Assembly (NCBI GenBank): GCA_040904765.1
Contig: JBBDST010000026.1
Location: 65,360 to 129,359 of the forward strand
From: JBBDST01 sp040904765
GTDB taxonomy: Bacteria > Actinomycetota > Nitriliruptoria > Nitriliruptorales > Nitriliruptoraceae
DNA: 64,000 nt
Reading direction: 5' to 3'
Each line of letters starts with the position of its first letter. Position 1 is the first letter of the stretch. A program made the translations under genes and the position numbers. Under the pieces are notes generated by a model. The model saw nothing but the letters and a program-made list of their open reading frames with translations. It was not told the origin of the DNA and did not search any database. Below are positions 17,535-25,704 of this stretch, in pieces.

Positions 17535-19757
17535 ATGACCCGACAGCGACGAATTGCGCTGTTGACAAGTGGCGGTGACGCGCCAGGTATGAACGCTGCG
17601 GTGCGGGCGGTGGTACGCCGAGCGACTGCCAACGGTGATGTGGTGATTGGGGTTAAAGACGGCTTTCAGGGTCTCATTGATGGCGGTGAAGCAATCAATG
17701 AACTGTCGTCACGTGACGTGGCCGGCATCATGCAATTGGGTGGCACCGTCATTGGAACAGCCCGAAGTGAGGCGTTTTTCACCACCGAGGGGCGCCGGCA
17801 AGCGGTAAAACAGCTGTGTGACCATAACGTCACGGATCTTATTGTGATCGGTGGGGATGGCAGTTTGACGGGTGCCTCGCTGTTGCAGCGTGAATGGCCT
17901 GAGCATTGTGCTGCGCTGCGCGCTGAGGGCGCTGTGGCCGGCGAACTTTCCGACAGCATCGGCGTAGTTGGGATCGTCGGGTCGATCGACAACGATTTTT
18001 CCGGTACGGAAACAACCATCGGTGCCGACACGGCACTGCATCGCATCATTACCGCTATTGATGCGATCCATTCGACTGCTGCCAGCCACCAGCGTTCGTT
18101 TGTGGTGGAAGTGATGGGCCGAAACTGCGGTTATCTGGCGTTGTCGGCGGCACTTGCCACCGGTGCCCAGTGGGTTGTCGTGCCGGAAGATCCACCGGAT
18201 GCTGACTCGTGGCGTGATGATCTTGGCGCGTCGGTGCGGGCGTCACGTGAGGCGGGCCGCCGGCACAACCTAGTGATCGTCTCAGAGGGGGCTCGCGATT
18301 CTGACGGCAATCCGATCACCTCTGAGGCAGTACGTGACGTGCTGGTTGACGAATTTGGGGAAGATACGCGTATCACTACGTTGGGGCATGTGCAGCGTGG
18401 TGGCTCGCCAAGCGCGTTCGACCGAACGTTTGCGACGTTGTGCGGGGTGCGGGCCGTCGAAACGTTACTGACCATGCCTGCCGACGCTGATCCGCTGGTG
18501 GTGGGGTTGCGGCATAACCAGATTGTCACGTTTGCACTGGATGAGGCGGTCGCAAAAACGCAGTCGATTGCGACCCATGTGGCAGACGGTGAGCGCGACA
18601 CAGTCTTGTCGTTGCGTGGCGGCAATGTGGCGGCGACACTAATGCTGTCACGACGTATTTCGGCCGCAAAACCAGACGTTGTCGTGGCCACTCCGGCACC
18701 CAAACGGATTGTGGTGCTGCATGCAGGCGGGCCGGCATCGGGCATGAATGCGGCCGTGCGGGCTTCGGTGCGGGCGTTGAAACACGCGGGACATCAGGTG
18801 TTTGCGGCCACCGACGGTTTTGACGGGTTTGCGCGAGGGGATTTGACCGAACTTGATTGGCTGTCGGTGAGTGGATTTGTGTCGCAGGGCGGGGCAACGT
18901 TTGGGACGTCTCGGACGTTGCTTACCGACACGGCAATTGCTGCCATTGCACAGGTGTGTGCCGCCGAAAAGATTGACGGGGTGATTGCTATTGGCGGTCA
19001 CCATGCGTTTCAAGCGAGCCGCACGCTGATGGCTGCAGCAGCGAAGTATGCGGCGCTTGCGATCCCGTTTGTGTGTGTACCGGCAACGATTAATAATGAT
19101 CTGCCTGCAACCGAACAGACGATTGGCAGCGACACGGCGTTGAACACGATTGTTGAAGCCATCGACAAGTTGAAACAGTCTGGGGTGGCGATCGGGCGCT
19201 GTTATGTGGTTGAAGTAATGGGGGCCGATTGTGGCTATCTGGCGGTTGCTGCTGCGGTAGCAACCGGCGCTGAGCACGTGTATACGCCCGAATCTGGAAT
19301 CACGCTTGACAATTTGACCCGTGACGTTGCCGCCATGCGAGCCTCATTTTTAGATGGGAATCGGTTAAGCCTCGTGATTCGCAGCGAGCATGCTGACGCG
19401 ACCTACACAACCCCGTTTCTGGTTGCCTTGTATGAGCAAGAAGGCGGCGACCTGTTTGATGTCCGTCAGGTGGTGCTTGGCAATCTGCAGCAAGGTGGCG
19501 ATCCGACTCCGTTTGACCGGATTTTGGCGGCCCGGCTGGCATTTGCCGCTGGCACGTATCTGGCTGAAGGGTCACGCGACACTTTGTCGGTGATGTTTGG
19601 GGTGGTTGGCGGAAGGGTTCAAACCACCCCACTTGAGAGGCATCCGGACTTAATTGATCCGGTTGCGCGCCGGGCTTTGGACACAACCCTGGTGGCCCGG
19701 TTAACGGCCGTCCATGATGTGCTGGCGGCTGGCGCAACCCGTCACATGGGCGGTTAG
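17535..19757 (+). CDS. tandem (duplicated) ATP-type 6-phosphofructokinase, eukaryote-like
   Basis: A 740-residue protein made of two fused PfkA domains, about residues 1-385 and 389-740. A usual bacterial PFK is about 320-360 residues with one domain. The N-half keeps the catalytic set: SGGDAPGMN, VIGGDGSLTG (ATP), GSIDNDF with the catalytic Asp, VVEVMGRNCGYLAL, and LGHVQRGGSPSAFDR. The C-half has lost it: GGDGS is replaced by IGGHHAFQA and TIDND by TINND (Asp to Asn). It retains sugar-binding-type motifs such as VMGADCGYLA and LGNLQQGGDPTPFDR. This division into a catalytic N-half and a degenerate, probably regulatory, C-half matches animal and fungal PFK, and GSIDNDF and SHQRSFVVEVMGR resemble those enzymes closely. 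Confidence 0.93.
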   Translation: MTRQRRIALLTSGGDAPGMNAAVRAVVRRATANGDVVIGVKDGFQGLIDGGEAINELSSRDVAGIMQLGGTVIGTARSEAFFTTEGRRQAVKQLCDHNVTDLIVIGGDGSLTGASLLQREWPEHCAALRAEGAVAGELSDSIGVVGIVGSIDNDFSGTETTIGADTALHRIITAIDAIHSTAASHQRSFVVEVMGRNCGYLALSAALATGAQWVVVPEDPPDADSWRDDLGASVRASREAGRRHNLVIVSEGARDSDGNPITSEAVRDVLVDEFGEDTRITTLGHVQRGGSPSAFDRTFATLCGVRAVETLLTMPADADPLVVGLRHNQIVTFALDEAVAKTQSIATHVADGERDTVLSLRGGNVAATLMLSRRISAAKPDVVVATPAPKRIVVLHAGGPASGMNAAVRASVRALKHAGHQVFAATDGFDGFARGDLTELDWLSVSGFVSQGGATFGTSRTLLTDTAIAAIAQVCAAEKIDGVIAIGGHHAFQASRTLMAAAAKYAALAIPFVCVPATINNDLPATEQTIGSDTALNTIVEAIDKLKQSGVAIGRCYVVEVMGADCGYLAVAAAVATGAEHVYTPESGITLDNLTRDVAAMRASFLDGNRLSLVIRSEHADATYTTPFLVALYEQEGGDLFDVRQVVLGNLQQGGDPTPFDRILAARLAFAAGTYLAEGSRDTLSVMFGVVGGRVQTTPLERHPDLIDPVARRALDTTLVARLTAVHDVLAAGATRHMGG

Positions 19758-20266
19758 GCGCCCGCGATCTGCCGGTAAATGTTGCTCAGTTCTAGGTAGT
19801 TGGCGACGTTTTTGCGGGGCAGTGGACCCAAATCTTTTTCGATGATGCGTGCCGGGGTGCCAACGGCAAGGGTGCCAGCAGGGACGGTGAACCCTTCGGG
19901 AACCAGCGTGTTCGCACCCACAATGGCGCCGGCTTCCACTACCGAATCGTTGAGCAACGTGGCGCCCATGCCGATCAGAACGTCATCGCCAACGGTGCAG
20001 CCGTGCAGGATCGCACGGTGACCGACCGTGACCCGTTCGCCAAGGACCACCGGCGAACCTTGGTCAGTGTGGACGACAGTGAGGTCTTGCAGGTTGCTGT
20101 CTTTGCCGATTCTCACGGACGAATATTCGCTTCGTAGCGAACAGCCAAACCAGATGTTCACCCCCTCCTCCAGCGTGATATCGCCCGCGATCACGACGTC
20201 ATCTGCGATGTACAGTGCTTTGGCGACGTCGGGCGTGTGACCGTTGACGGTGAGGATCTTTGGCAT
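19754..20266 (-). CDS. gamma-class carbonic anhydrase family protein (left-handed beta-helix)
   Basis: Hexapeptide-repeat protein of 170 residues of the gamma-CA/YrdA/PaaY group. Repeats run from DVVIAGDITLEEGVNIWFG to VPEGFTVPAGTLAVGTPAR. Three histidines in the positions of the zinc ligands are visible: VVHTDQG, VGHRAIL and LHGCTVG. The usual C-terminal helix follows. Bacterial members may be carbonic anhydrases or have lost the activity, so function is not certain. Its stop overlaps the stop of the convergent phosphofructokinase gene. Expressed alone from the minus strand. Confidence 0.92.
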   Translation of the reverse strand: MPKILTVNGHTPDVAKALYIADDVVIAGDITLEEGVNIWFGCSLRSEYSSVRIGKDSNLQDLTVVHTDQGSPVVLGERVTVGHRAILHGCTVGDDVLIGMGATLLNDSVVEAGAIVGANTLVPEGFTVPAGTLAVGTPARIIEKDLGPLPRKNVANYLELSNIYRQIAGA

Positions 20267-20357
20267 GATGGTCCCTTTTGGGTGGAGGTGTGCTTACGGA
20301 TGTACCTGTAGGGCGCTGTGGCGCCCAAGTGTCGTAACGGACGATCGGGTTTAGCAG

Positions 20358-20723
20358 GTGACACAATACTCACGTGCGGGTGCAGAACAACTGATCACCG
20401 ACGCCAATAAGATTATTGAAGACGTGTTGAGTTATGCCTGTCAGCTTGACTGTTTGCGTCGTGAGGGTGACGAACAGGGCAGTCAGGCAGCGCTGTTGCA
20501 TGCACGTCTTGATCAAAGCCTTGCCTGGTTCACCGACCGTTGTGTGCGCCTCGATGGGCTTGAACCGTTGGCGCTTTCGTTTCCTTGCCGGCTCATTGTC
20601 GACGATGAACCGTTCGACGTGTGGTTGTCATGGCAGCACGGTGAGGCGACGATCGGCTGGTTTTATGGGCTCACAGAAGCATTCGCGCTTCGTCGTCGGC
20701 TTCCACCCAATGCGCTGGTGTGA
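20358..20723 (+). CDS. DUF2203-like protein
   Basis: Protein of 121 residues starting with GTG. An N-terminal helical part rich in charged residues (AGAEQLITDANKIIEDVLSY) is followed by LEPLALSFPCRLIVDDEPFD and VWLSWQHGEATIGWFYGLTEAFALRRRLP. This ending resembles the DUF2203 pattern in which the protein closes with a 'cW..gE..i.~wh....gf..Rrpl' motif. No function is known for the family. It is divergent from the carbonic anhydrase gene and convergent with the RNB exonuclease (6-bp gap). Assignment to DUF2203 is by pattern only. Confidence 0.65.
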   Translation: MTQYSRAGAEQLITDANKIIEDVLSYACQLDCLRREGDEQGSQAALLHARLDQSLAWFTDRCVRLDGLEPLALSFPCRLIVDDEPFDVWLSWQHGEATIGWFYGLTEAFALRRRLPPNALV

Positions 20724-20729
20724 GACGGG

Positions 20730-22856
20730 TTACGTTTCTTGGACGTCGGCCAACTGCCAGTTGGCACGCCCCAATGCATCAACACCACTAAACGTCACGG
20801 TCACGCTTTGACCTACCTGCCAACGTTCGTCCGTTGATGCAAGCTCAAACGCATCGACGTCGAGCTGAGTTCTCGGTTCGTCGCTTGGCAGGCCTGCCGC
20901 GGGCAGAAAGCCGCTGGTGCCACGGGTTGTAAACCGCAGCCGTAAACCGGGTTTGGTGACGGCAGTGACGGTGGCTTGCGTGGTGGGTGAAACCGCCTTG
21001 CGGGCCAGCAAGAGGTCCCATAGGGCGGCACGTTCAGCGCTGGCAAGTTGGTTAGAAACGCCCAGGCGTGCATCGAGCCATGCACCTAACTCGGCCAACT
21101 CATCAACACGATAAGGGGCTGGTTCGCCAGCCAGAGCAGCCCGCACTTGACGGTGCACCACCAGATCGGCGTAGCGGCGCAACGGTGATGTGAAGTGGGT
21201 GTAGGCGGCTGCGTTTAATCCGACATGGGTGGCTGCTTCGGCGCTGTAGTTCGCCCGGGCAGTGGCACCGGCGAGCACCTGCAGCAGCAAGTCACGTTTG
21301 GTTGCGTCATCCGTGTCGTTTTCGGCGGCGCTAATCAACGTGGCAATCAGTTGCGAACCGGCACCTGCAATGTCTTCTGGGGTGGTGACGTCGATACCAA
21401 GCAGACTGGCGGCAGCGAACACGCGCGGTGCGCGGGTGGCATCAAGGCCGGCATGGTTTCGGTAGAGCGCGGGAATCTGCCGGTCGTTTAACCACTTGGC
21501 AACAGTTTCATTGGCCGCGACCATCAGGCGTTCAACGACCCGGTTTGCGGCGGCAAACGTGGTTGCTGCAGTGACGGTGAGTCGGCCGTTCACGAGTGCC
21601 GGTTCTTCGGTGACTTCAGCAAACAGGCTGCTTAAGCTGCCAGCGGTGTCGCGTTGGGTACCAAGGCGCCGGGCGGCCTCAATGAGTGCGTCAAGCACGC
21701 CAGGCAGGGCGTCGTTTGAATCACTGGCGTGGCTTTGCACCCGTGACGGGTCGCCGTTCAAAAAGGCGTCAAGGTCGGCGTAGCTCAGTTTCGCCCGGGA
21801 ATGGATTGCGGCCGTTTCGACCGTAGGGTCACTGATGTTGCCTTGGGCATCGACCCGAAAGCGAACAGAGAGCACAAACCGGTCGACACCGGCCAAAAGT
21901 GACAGGGCATCTTCACTTAACGCCGGGTCGATCATCGAAGCGTTGTCACCGACCGTGAAGTAGGTGGTGGCGGCGGCGATACGGGCGTAGTTGTCGGCCG
22001 GTGAGCCAATGCCAATGGCACGGGCCGCGTCCACAATGTGCACTGCAACTTCAACGTCGGCCGTTTCGGTGTGATCCCAAGCAGCCCATATGGCGTCGTC
22101 AAGGTCACGGCTTTGTTCGCCGTCGATCGTGACGCACGGTTCGTCGCGGCGTTCTTGAAAGTTAGTGACGTCACCAGGAAACGTGCCGTTGCGGTCAAGT
22201 CCGCTGGCGCTGCCGCGTTGTCCGCCGGCGAGTTGGCCGGTGAGTTTTAGGTGGGTGGTGGTGGCGGCAAGTGTGGTGGTAGTTGCATCCAGTGCGCCAG
22301 GAAATGCGTCCGGGGTGATACGTCCAAATGTTTGGGTGACGGTGCGCGCACGCACGGCCTTAGGCGAGCCGTCAATGAACGGTCCGGCGACGAGCGCTTG
22401 GGCATGCAGCTGATCGTGATTGTCGGCGAGTAGCACGACAACGACCCGGTCTTGGTGGGGATAAAGCTGTTTGCCAAGCGCGTCGTCAACGGCGACCCAT
22501 GAGCTTGCAAGGGACGGGTCTGGGGTGATGACGTTGCGTCCGGCCCGGTGGGCGACGATGCCGCTTAGCATCCGACGGTGTCGGGCCAACACGGTCACAG
22601 CAACCGCATGGGCACCTTTTTCGTCGCTGACTGCCTGAACGTTGACGACGTCGTCGGCTAAGAGCCCGCGGGTGAGTTGTGGGGGGATAAAGATCCCGTC
22701 AAGCCCGGTTGTTTCGGCCGCTTCGGTGGTTGGGGTAGCAAACCCGAACCCTTTGGGGTGTGGTCGAAACGTGGCGGTGACAGAGACCGGTGTTGGGGTT
22801 TCGTTGGTGACGCTTGGGGTGTTGCTTGGCGGGCTGGTCGGTTCAGTGGTTGGCAT
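20730..22856 (-). CDS. RNB-family 3'-5' exoribonuclease (RNase II/R-like)
   Basis: Exoribonuclease of about 708 residues. An N-terminal cold-shock domain (HPKGFGFATP ... GIFIPPQLTRGLLADDVV) precedes the RNB catalytic domain. The active-site motif is VTIDGEQSRDLDDAIWA, with the acidic residues that bind Mg. Later conserved blocks are VVERLMVAANE and HFTSPLRRYADLVVHRQV. I choose the ATG at 22856 (protein starts MPTTEPTS), two bases after the stop of the upstream J-domain gene; an in-frame start at 22895 would overlap that gene by 37 bp. The N-terminal 30 residues are Thr/Pro-rich and probably disordered. It is last in a four-gene minus-strand operon and a C-terminal S1-like region is short. Confidence 0.92.
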   Translation of the reverse strand: MPTTEPTSPPSNTPSVTNETPTPVSVTATFRPHPKGFGFATPTTEAAETTGLDGIFIPPQLTRGLLADDVVNVQAVSDEKGAHAVAVTVLARHRRMLSGIVAHRAGRNVITPDPSLASSWVAVDDALGKQLYPHQDRVVVVLLADNHDQLHAQALVAGPFIDGSPKAVRARTVTQTFGRITPDAFPGALDATTTTLAATTTHLKLTGQLAGGQRGSASGLDRNGTFPGDVTNFQERRDEPCVTIDGEQSRDLDDAIWAAWDHTETADVEVAVHIVDAARAIGIGSPADNYARIAAATTYFTVGDNASMIDPALSEDALSLLAGVDRFVLSVRFRVDAQGNISDPTVETAAIHSRAKLSYADLDAFLNGDPSRVQSHASDSNDALPGVLDALIEAARRLGTQRDTAGSLSSLFAEVTEEPALVNGRLTVTAATTFAAANRVVERLMVAANETVAKWLNDRQIPALYRNHAGLDATRAPRVFAAASLLGIDVTTPEDIAGAGSQLIATLISAAENDTDDATKRDLLLQVLAGATARANYSAEAATHVGLNAAAYTHFTSPLRRYADLVVHRQVRAALAGEPAPYRVDELAELGAWLDARLGVSNQLASAERAALWDLLLARKAVSPTTQATVTAVTKPGLRLRFTTRGTSGFLPAAGLPSDEPRTQLDVDAFELASTDERWQVGQSVTVTFSGVDALGRANWQLADVQET

Positions 22857-22858
22857 GG

Positions 22859-23596
22859 TTAGGCACTTTGTGGTGAGGGTGGGGTGGCCTGCCATTGGTT
22901 AAGCGGCCACGCCAGATGGGTGAGAATTTCTTGTGTTCGAGCGGCGGCATGAACGGCAATCATGTAGTGGTCGCCGCGGCTGACAAAGACACAGCGCAAC
23001 CGTAACCCGGTGCTGCGACGCTGTTTAATCCAGCGCGGATCAGCTACCAGTTGACGGACAGCACGACGGGCATGACGGTTTTTAGCGTCAACGGTAATCG
23101 TAATTTGGGCGGCGTTTTCGCCGTGCATCGTTGCAGAGACTGCCAGTTGTGACGTGAATTCGTGAGACAACGATCCGGCGAAACGGTTGGTGAACGCCCC
23201 AGGGGCCCGCGAACGAGCCACAAATGGTGTCAGCGCGTCGTTGTTTGGCGACGCCAGATGGCTCGCAAGCTGTTCGGCGGTTGTAATCGCATCTGCGCTG
23301 ACCGGTTGATCCCAGTTGACCGCTGCAAAGGTCACATAGGTGTCAAGGTCAGGTGGGGCTGCCGGGGCGCGTGAAGGGCGACGCAGCTGGGTTAACGATT
23401 GCGGTGTGTCGTTGACCAGGAGCCGTTCGTAAGCCCGTTGAATGGCAGCAAATTCGTCAGGATCTCCGCCAGCATCAGGATGGGTGGCGCGCGCCAACAG
23501 ACGGTAGCGCCGTTTCACTTCCTTGGCGCTGGCACTCACGGCGACGCCCAGCATCAGCGCGGCGTCTTGCCGCGATAGTCCGTTTGGGTCGGTCAT
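22859..23596 (-). CDS. J-domain protein (DnaJ-like) with unassigned C-terminal region
   Basis: Protein of 245 residues. Residues about 8-62 form a J domain: LMLGVAVSASAKEVKRRYR (helices I-II), the HPD tripeptide in ATHPDAGGD, and FAAIQRAYERLLVND. There is no Gly/Phe region, zinc finger or CTD, so it is a class C-like J protein that would recruit a specific Hsp70 task. The C-terminal 150 residues, ending VRQLVADPRWIKQRRSTG... and an aromatic-poor tail, match nothing I know. The ATG overlaps the stop of the upstream gene (ATGA... GTCATGA form) and the stop lies two bases before the RNB start, so it is tightly coupled to both. Confidence 0.85.
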   Translation of the reverse strand: MTDPNGLSRQDAALMLGVAVSASAKEVKRRYRLLARATHPDAGGDPDEFAAIQRAYERLLVNDTPQSLTQLRRPSRAPAAPPDLDTYVTFAAVNWDQPVSADAITTAEQLASHLASPNNDALTPFVARSRAPGAFTNRFAGSLSHEFTSQLAVSATMHGENAAQITITVDAKNRHARRAVRQLVADPRWIKQRRSTGLRLRCVFVSRGDHYMIAVHAAARTQEILTHLAWPLNQWQATPPSPQSA

Positions 23597-23916
23597 GCGG
23601 TTGGTGCAGCCGGTGACGGTGGCAGAGGCGGGCCGTCTGTCGGACGAACCAACGAAGACAAAAGGGCCCGTTCGCGCAGCCGAGTGAGCGCAGCAACGGT
23701 CGTGGCAAGCAACATGACATTACTGATGAGCCGACGTTTGCGAACAACTGCGCGCACGATCAGACCGGCGATACCCATCACACCGACGACTGCACCGACG
23801 GCGGCAACGGCCGATACGGCGCGGGTTGTTGGGTCGTGTAAGACCCGGTCACGGAGTTCATTGAGGTCGCGCGCTATCGCGTCGGTGGCGGTTGAGAGAT
23901 TGAACGTGTCGGCCAT
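23593..23916 (-). CDS. hypothetical membrane protein
   Basis: Protein of 107 residues. The N-terminal 30 residues are polar and helical (ATDAIARDLNELRDRVLHDP). Two hydrophobic segments follow, about residues 33-60 (AVSAVAAVGAVVGVMGIAGLIV) and 66-80 (ISNVMLLATTVAAL), then a Pro-rich tail. The start shares one base with the stop of the holin-like gene (TAATG) and the stop overlaps the J-domain gene, so it belongs to the operon. I do not recognise a family; it resembles DUF3618/DUF1469-type small membrane proteins in size and layout only. Confidence 0.75.
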   Translation of the reverse strand: MADTFNLSTATDAIARDLNELRDRVLHDPTTRAVSAVAAVGAVVGVMGIAGLIVRAVVRKRRLISNVMLLATTVAALTRLRERALLSSLVRPTDGPPLPPSPAAPTA

Positions 23917-24341
23917 TATCGATCCGTTTCTGTGCGGCTGACTCCACGGTTTACGGCATCAAACGCCGCTTTTGCTTCTGCAACGGTGCGGTTCGCGTTT
24001 GGTTTCACGGCTAACCGGTTTTTGCCAACGGCAAACAAGATCAGCATGAGGAGCAAAAAGACGCCGGCGACACAGAGCCACGCCAGCCATGCTGGCAGCA
24101 CGAGCATTAATGCCAACGCTGCGGCCGTACCTAAAAAGAGGATGAATGGCAGGCTGATAAGAGCTGCAACGGCTAAGAGCGCTGCACCGGAAACCTGCTG
24201 TTTGACACCGTCAAGCAGTTCACGTTTCGCCGCGGCAATTTCGTGATTTATGAGCCCCTGTACGTTGTCGCGGATCGCACCGAAAATGCTTTTGGTTGAA
24301 CGTCCAGACGGGATGTCGCCCAAGGGTTGATGGTCGCTCAT
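23916..24341 (-). CDS. phage-holin-III-like (DUF1469/Holin superfamily) membrane protein
   Basis: Protein of 141 residues. After a polar N-terminus (SIFGAIRDNVQGLINHEIAAAKRELLDG, an amphipathic helix) there are two hydrophobic segments, ALLAVAALISLPFILFLGTAA and LMLVLPAWLAWLCVAGVF plus a short continuation, then a charged C-terminus. This layout (helix with E-x-x-x-A-K-x-E, two TM, short tail) is that of the actinobacterial 'phage holin family' proteins, which are chromosomal and not tied to prophages. No phage genes are nearby. It is first of the four-gene operon that ends in the RNB exonuclease and divergent from hrcA. Confidence 0.75.
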   Translation of the reverse strand: MSDHQPLGDIPSGRSTKSIFGAIRDNVQGLINHEIAAAKRELLDGVKQQVSGAALLAVAALISLPFILFLGTAAALALMLVLPAWLAWLCVAGVFLLLMLILFAVGKNRLAVKPNANRTVAEAKAAFDAVNRGVSRTETDR

Positions 24342-24537
24342 AAGGTGTCCGTTCCGCGCGTTTTTGTCGGGTCATACGCCAGTCTAGGGCGGTGACGCGC
24401 CGCCGCCACCCGGCTGGTTTGGTGCACTGCGGAAACAAAGAGTCACCCGTGGGCGTCACGCTGTGGCCGGTACGCTGCCAAAGCAAACGTGCGGCGACCA
24501 TACCCGCACATCGTCGTATCAAAGGGGGTGAACGCAG

Positions 24538-25674
24538 ATGACAGATGACCCACAGTCGATGCAACCTGAGGGACAAATTGATGTCACCCGTGCAACGGTG
24601 ACGTTGGCTGCTGCGAGCGCCCCAAGCGACACCATCCTGGCAGATACCGATGAACTGGATCTGCGCAAGCTACGGATCTTGTCTGCGATCGTCACCGAAT
24701 TTGTCGCCAAAGGCGAACCGGTAGGGTCCAAATCGGTGGTTGATGTCGCACAACTTGACGTGTCCGCAGCAACGGTGCGTAACGAGATGGCGGAACTTGA
24801 AGAGCGCGGCTACATCACCCAGCCGCACACGTCAGCTGGACGCATCCCAACGGATCGTGGCTACCGACGCTTTGTGGACGAATTGAAAGCCAACACCACG
24901 GTTGATGGTCCTCAGCGTGAACTGGTTGAAGAACTGCTTGGTTCGGCTAAAGACGTCGAAGACCTGTTGGCACGCACGTCGAGTGTGTTGAGCCAACTGA
25001 CACGGCTGGTGTCGCTGGTGATCGCACCGGCATTTGACGCCACCCAGCTGCGTTTAATTGAACTGGTGCCTCTGCACGGCCAACTGGTGCTGTTGTTGAT
25101 CGTGTCCGACGCCGGCCAGGTAGAAAAACGGGTGGTTGAACTGCCCGAGGGGACCACACAGGCAGAACGTGAACGGGTACGCCGCCAACTGTCAGAAACA
25201 CTGATCGGCCGTAATCTTGCCACGCTGCCTGGCGTTATTGCAGGCATGGTTGACGACGCGCCATCTGATCTGCGTGGGGCGCTGAGCGCGATTGCCAAAG
25301 CGACCCAAGATGGCATTAGTGGCGATGCGACCCACCACGTGTTTGTGGGCGGTCAAGCATCGCTGGCAGGAGATGAGACGTTCGGACGGGAACATCTTTC
25401 CAGCGTGCTGCAGTTGCTCGAAGAACGGGCAACCCTGGCGAAACTGTTAAATGACGTTACGGTTGATGACACCACCGGCGTGATGATCGGTGGGGAGAAC
25501 ACGGTCGAAGATTTACGGGCCGCTTCACTCGTTGCGCAACGCTACGAATTGCTGTCGGCCGGCGCACTGGGTGTGCTTGGACCCACCCGGATGGACTACG
25601 GTCGTGCGCTGTCCACCGTGCGGATCGTGTCAGAACAGTTACAAGCGACGTTGCGGACCCTCTCCACACGGTGA
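24538..25674 (+). CDS. hrcA: heat-inducible transcription repressor HrcA
   Basis: Repressor of class I heat-shock genes that binds the CIRCE operator, 378 residues. The winged-helix N-terminal part is LRKLRILSAIVTEFV, EPVGSKSV, SAATVRNEMAELEERGYITQPHTSAGRIPTDRGYR (seen in segments). The GAF-like middle and the inserted dimerisation region follow, with VLGPTRMDYGR near the end. A strong GGGGGTGA site lies before the ATG at 24538. The first 30 residues, before LDLRKL, exceed the usual N-terminus. I looked for a CIRCE (TTAGCACTC-N9-GAGTGCTAA) upstream and did not find one, so autoregulation is not evident. It is followed by dnaJ 30 bp later, the standard actinobacterial order. Confidence 0.95.
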   Translation: MTDDPQSMQPEGQIDVTRATVTLAAASAPSDTILADTDELDLRKLRILSAIVTEFVAKGEPVGSKSVVDVAQLDVSAATVRNEMAELEERGYITQPHTSAGRIPTDRGYRRFVDELKANTTVDGPQRELVEELLGSAKDVEDLLARTSSVLSQLTRLVSLVIAPAFDATQLRLIELVPLHGQLVLLLIVSDAGQVEKRVVELPEGTTQAERERVRRQLSETLIGRNLATLPGVIAGMVDDAPSDLRGALSAIAKATQDGISGDATHHVFVGGQASLAGDETFGREHLSSVLQLLEERATLAKLLNDVTVDDTTGVMIGGENTVEDLRAASLVAQRYELLSAGALGVLGPTRMDYGRALSTVRIVSEQLQATLRTLSTR

Positions 25675-25704
25675 GTTCCCCTAGTAGTAAGTGAGGCCAG
25701 AGTC

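Noticed and set aside
23916..24341. Prophage remnant suggested by the holin-like protein
   Set aside because: No other phage genes are near. This membrane family is common on actinobacterial chromosomes, and the gene belongs to a four-gene operon.
24342..24537. CIRCE operator upstream of hrcA
   Set aside because: I searched for TTAGCACTC-N9-GAGTGCTAA and saw no match.
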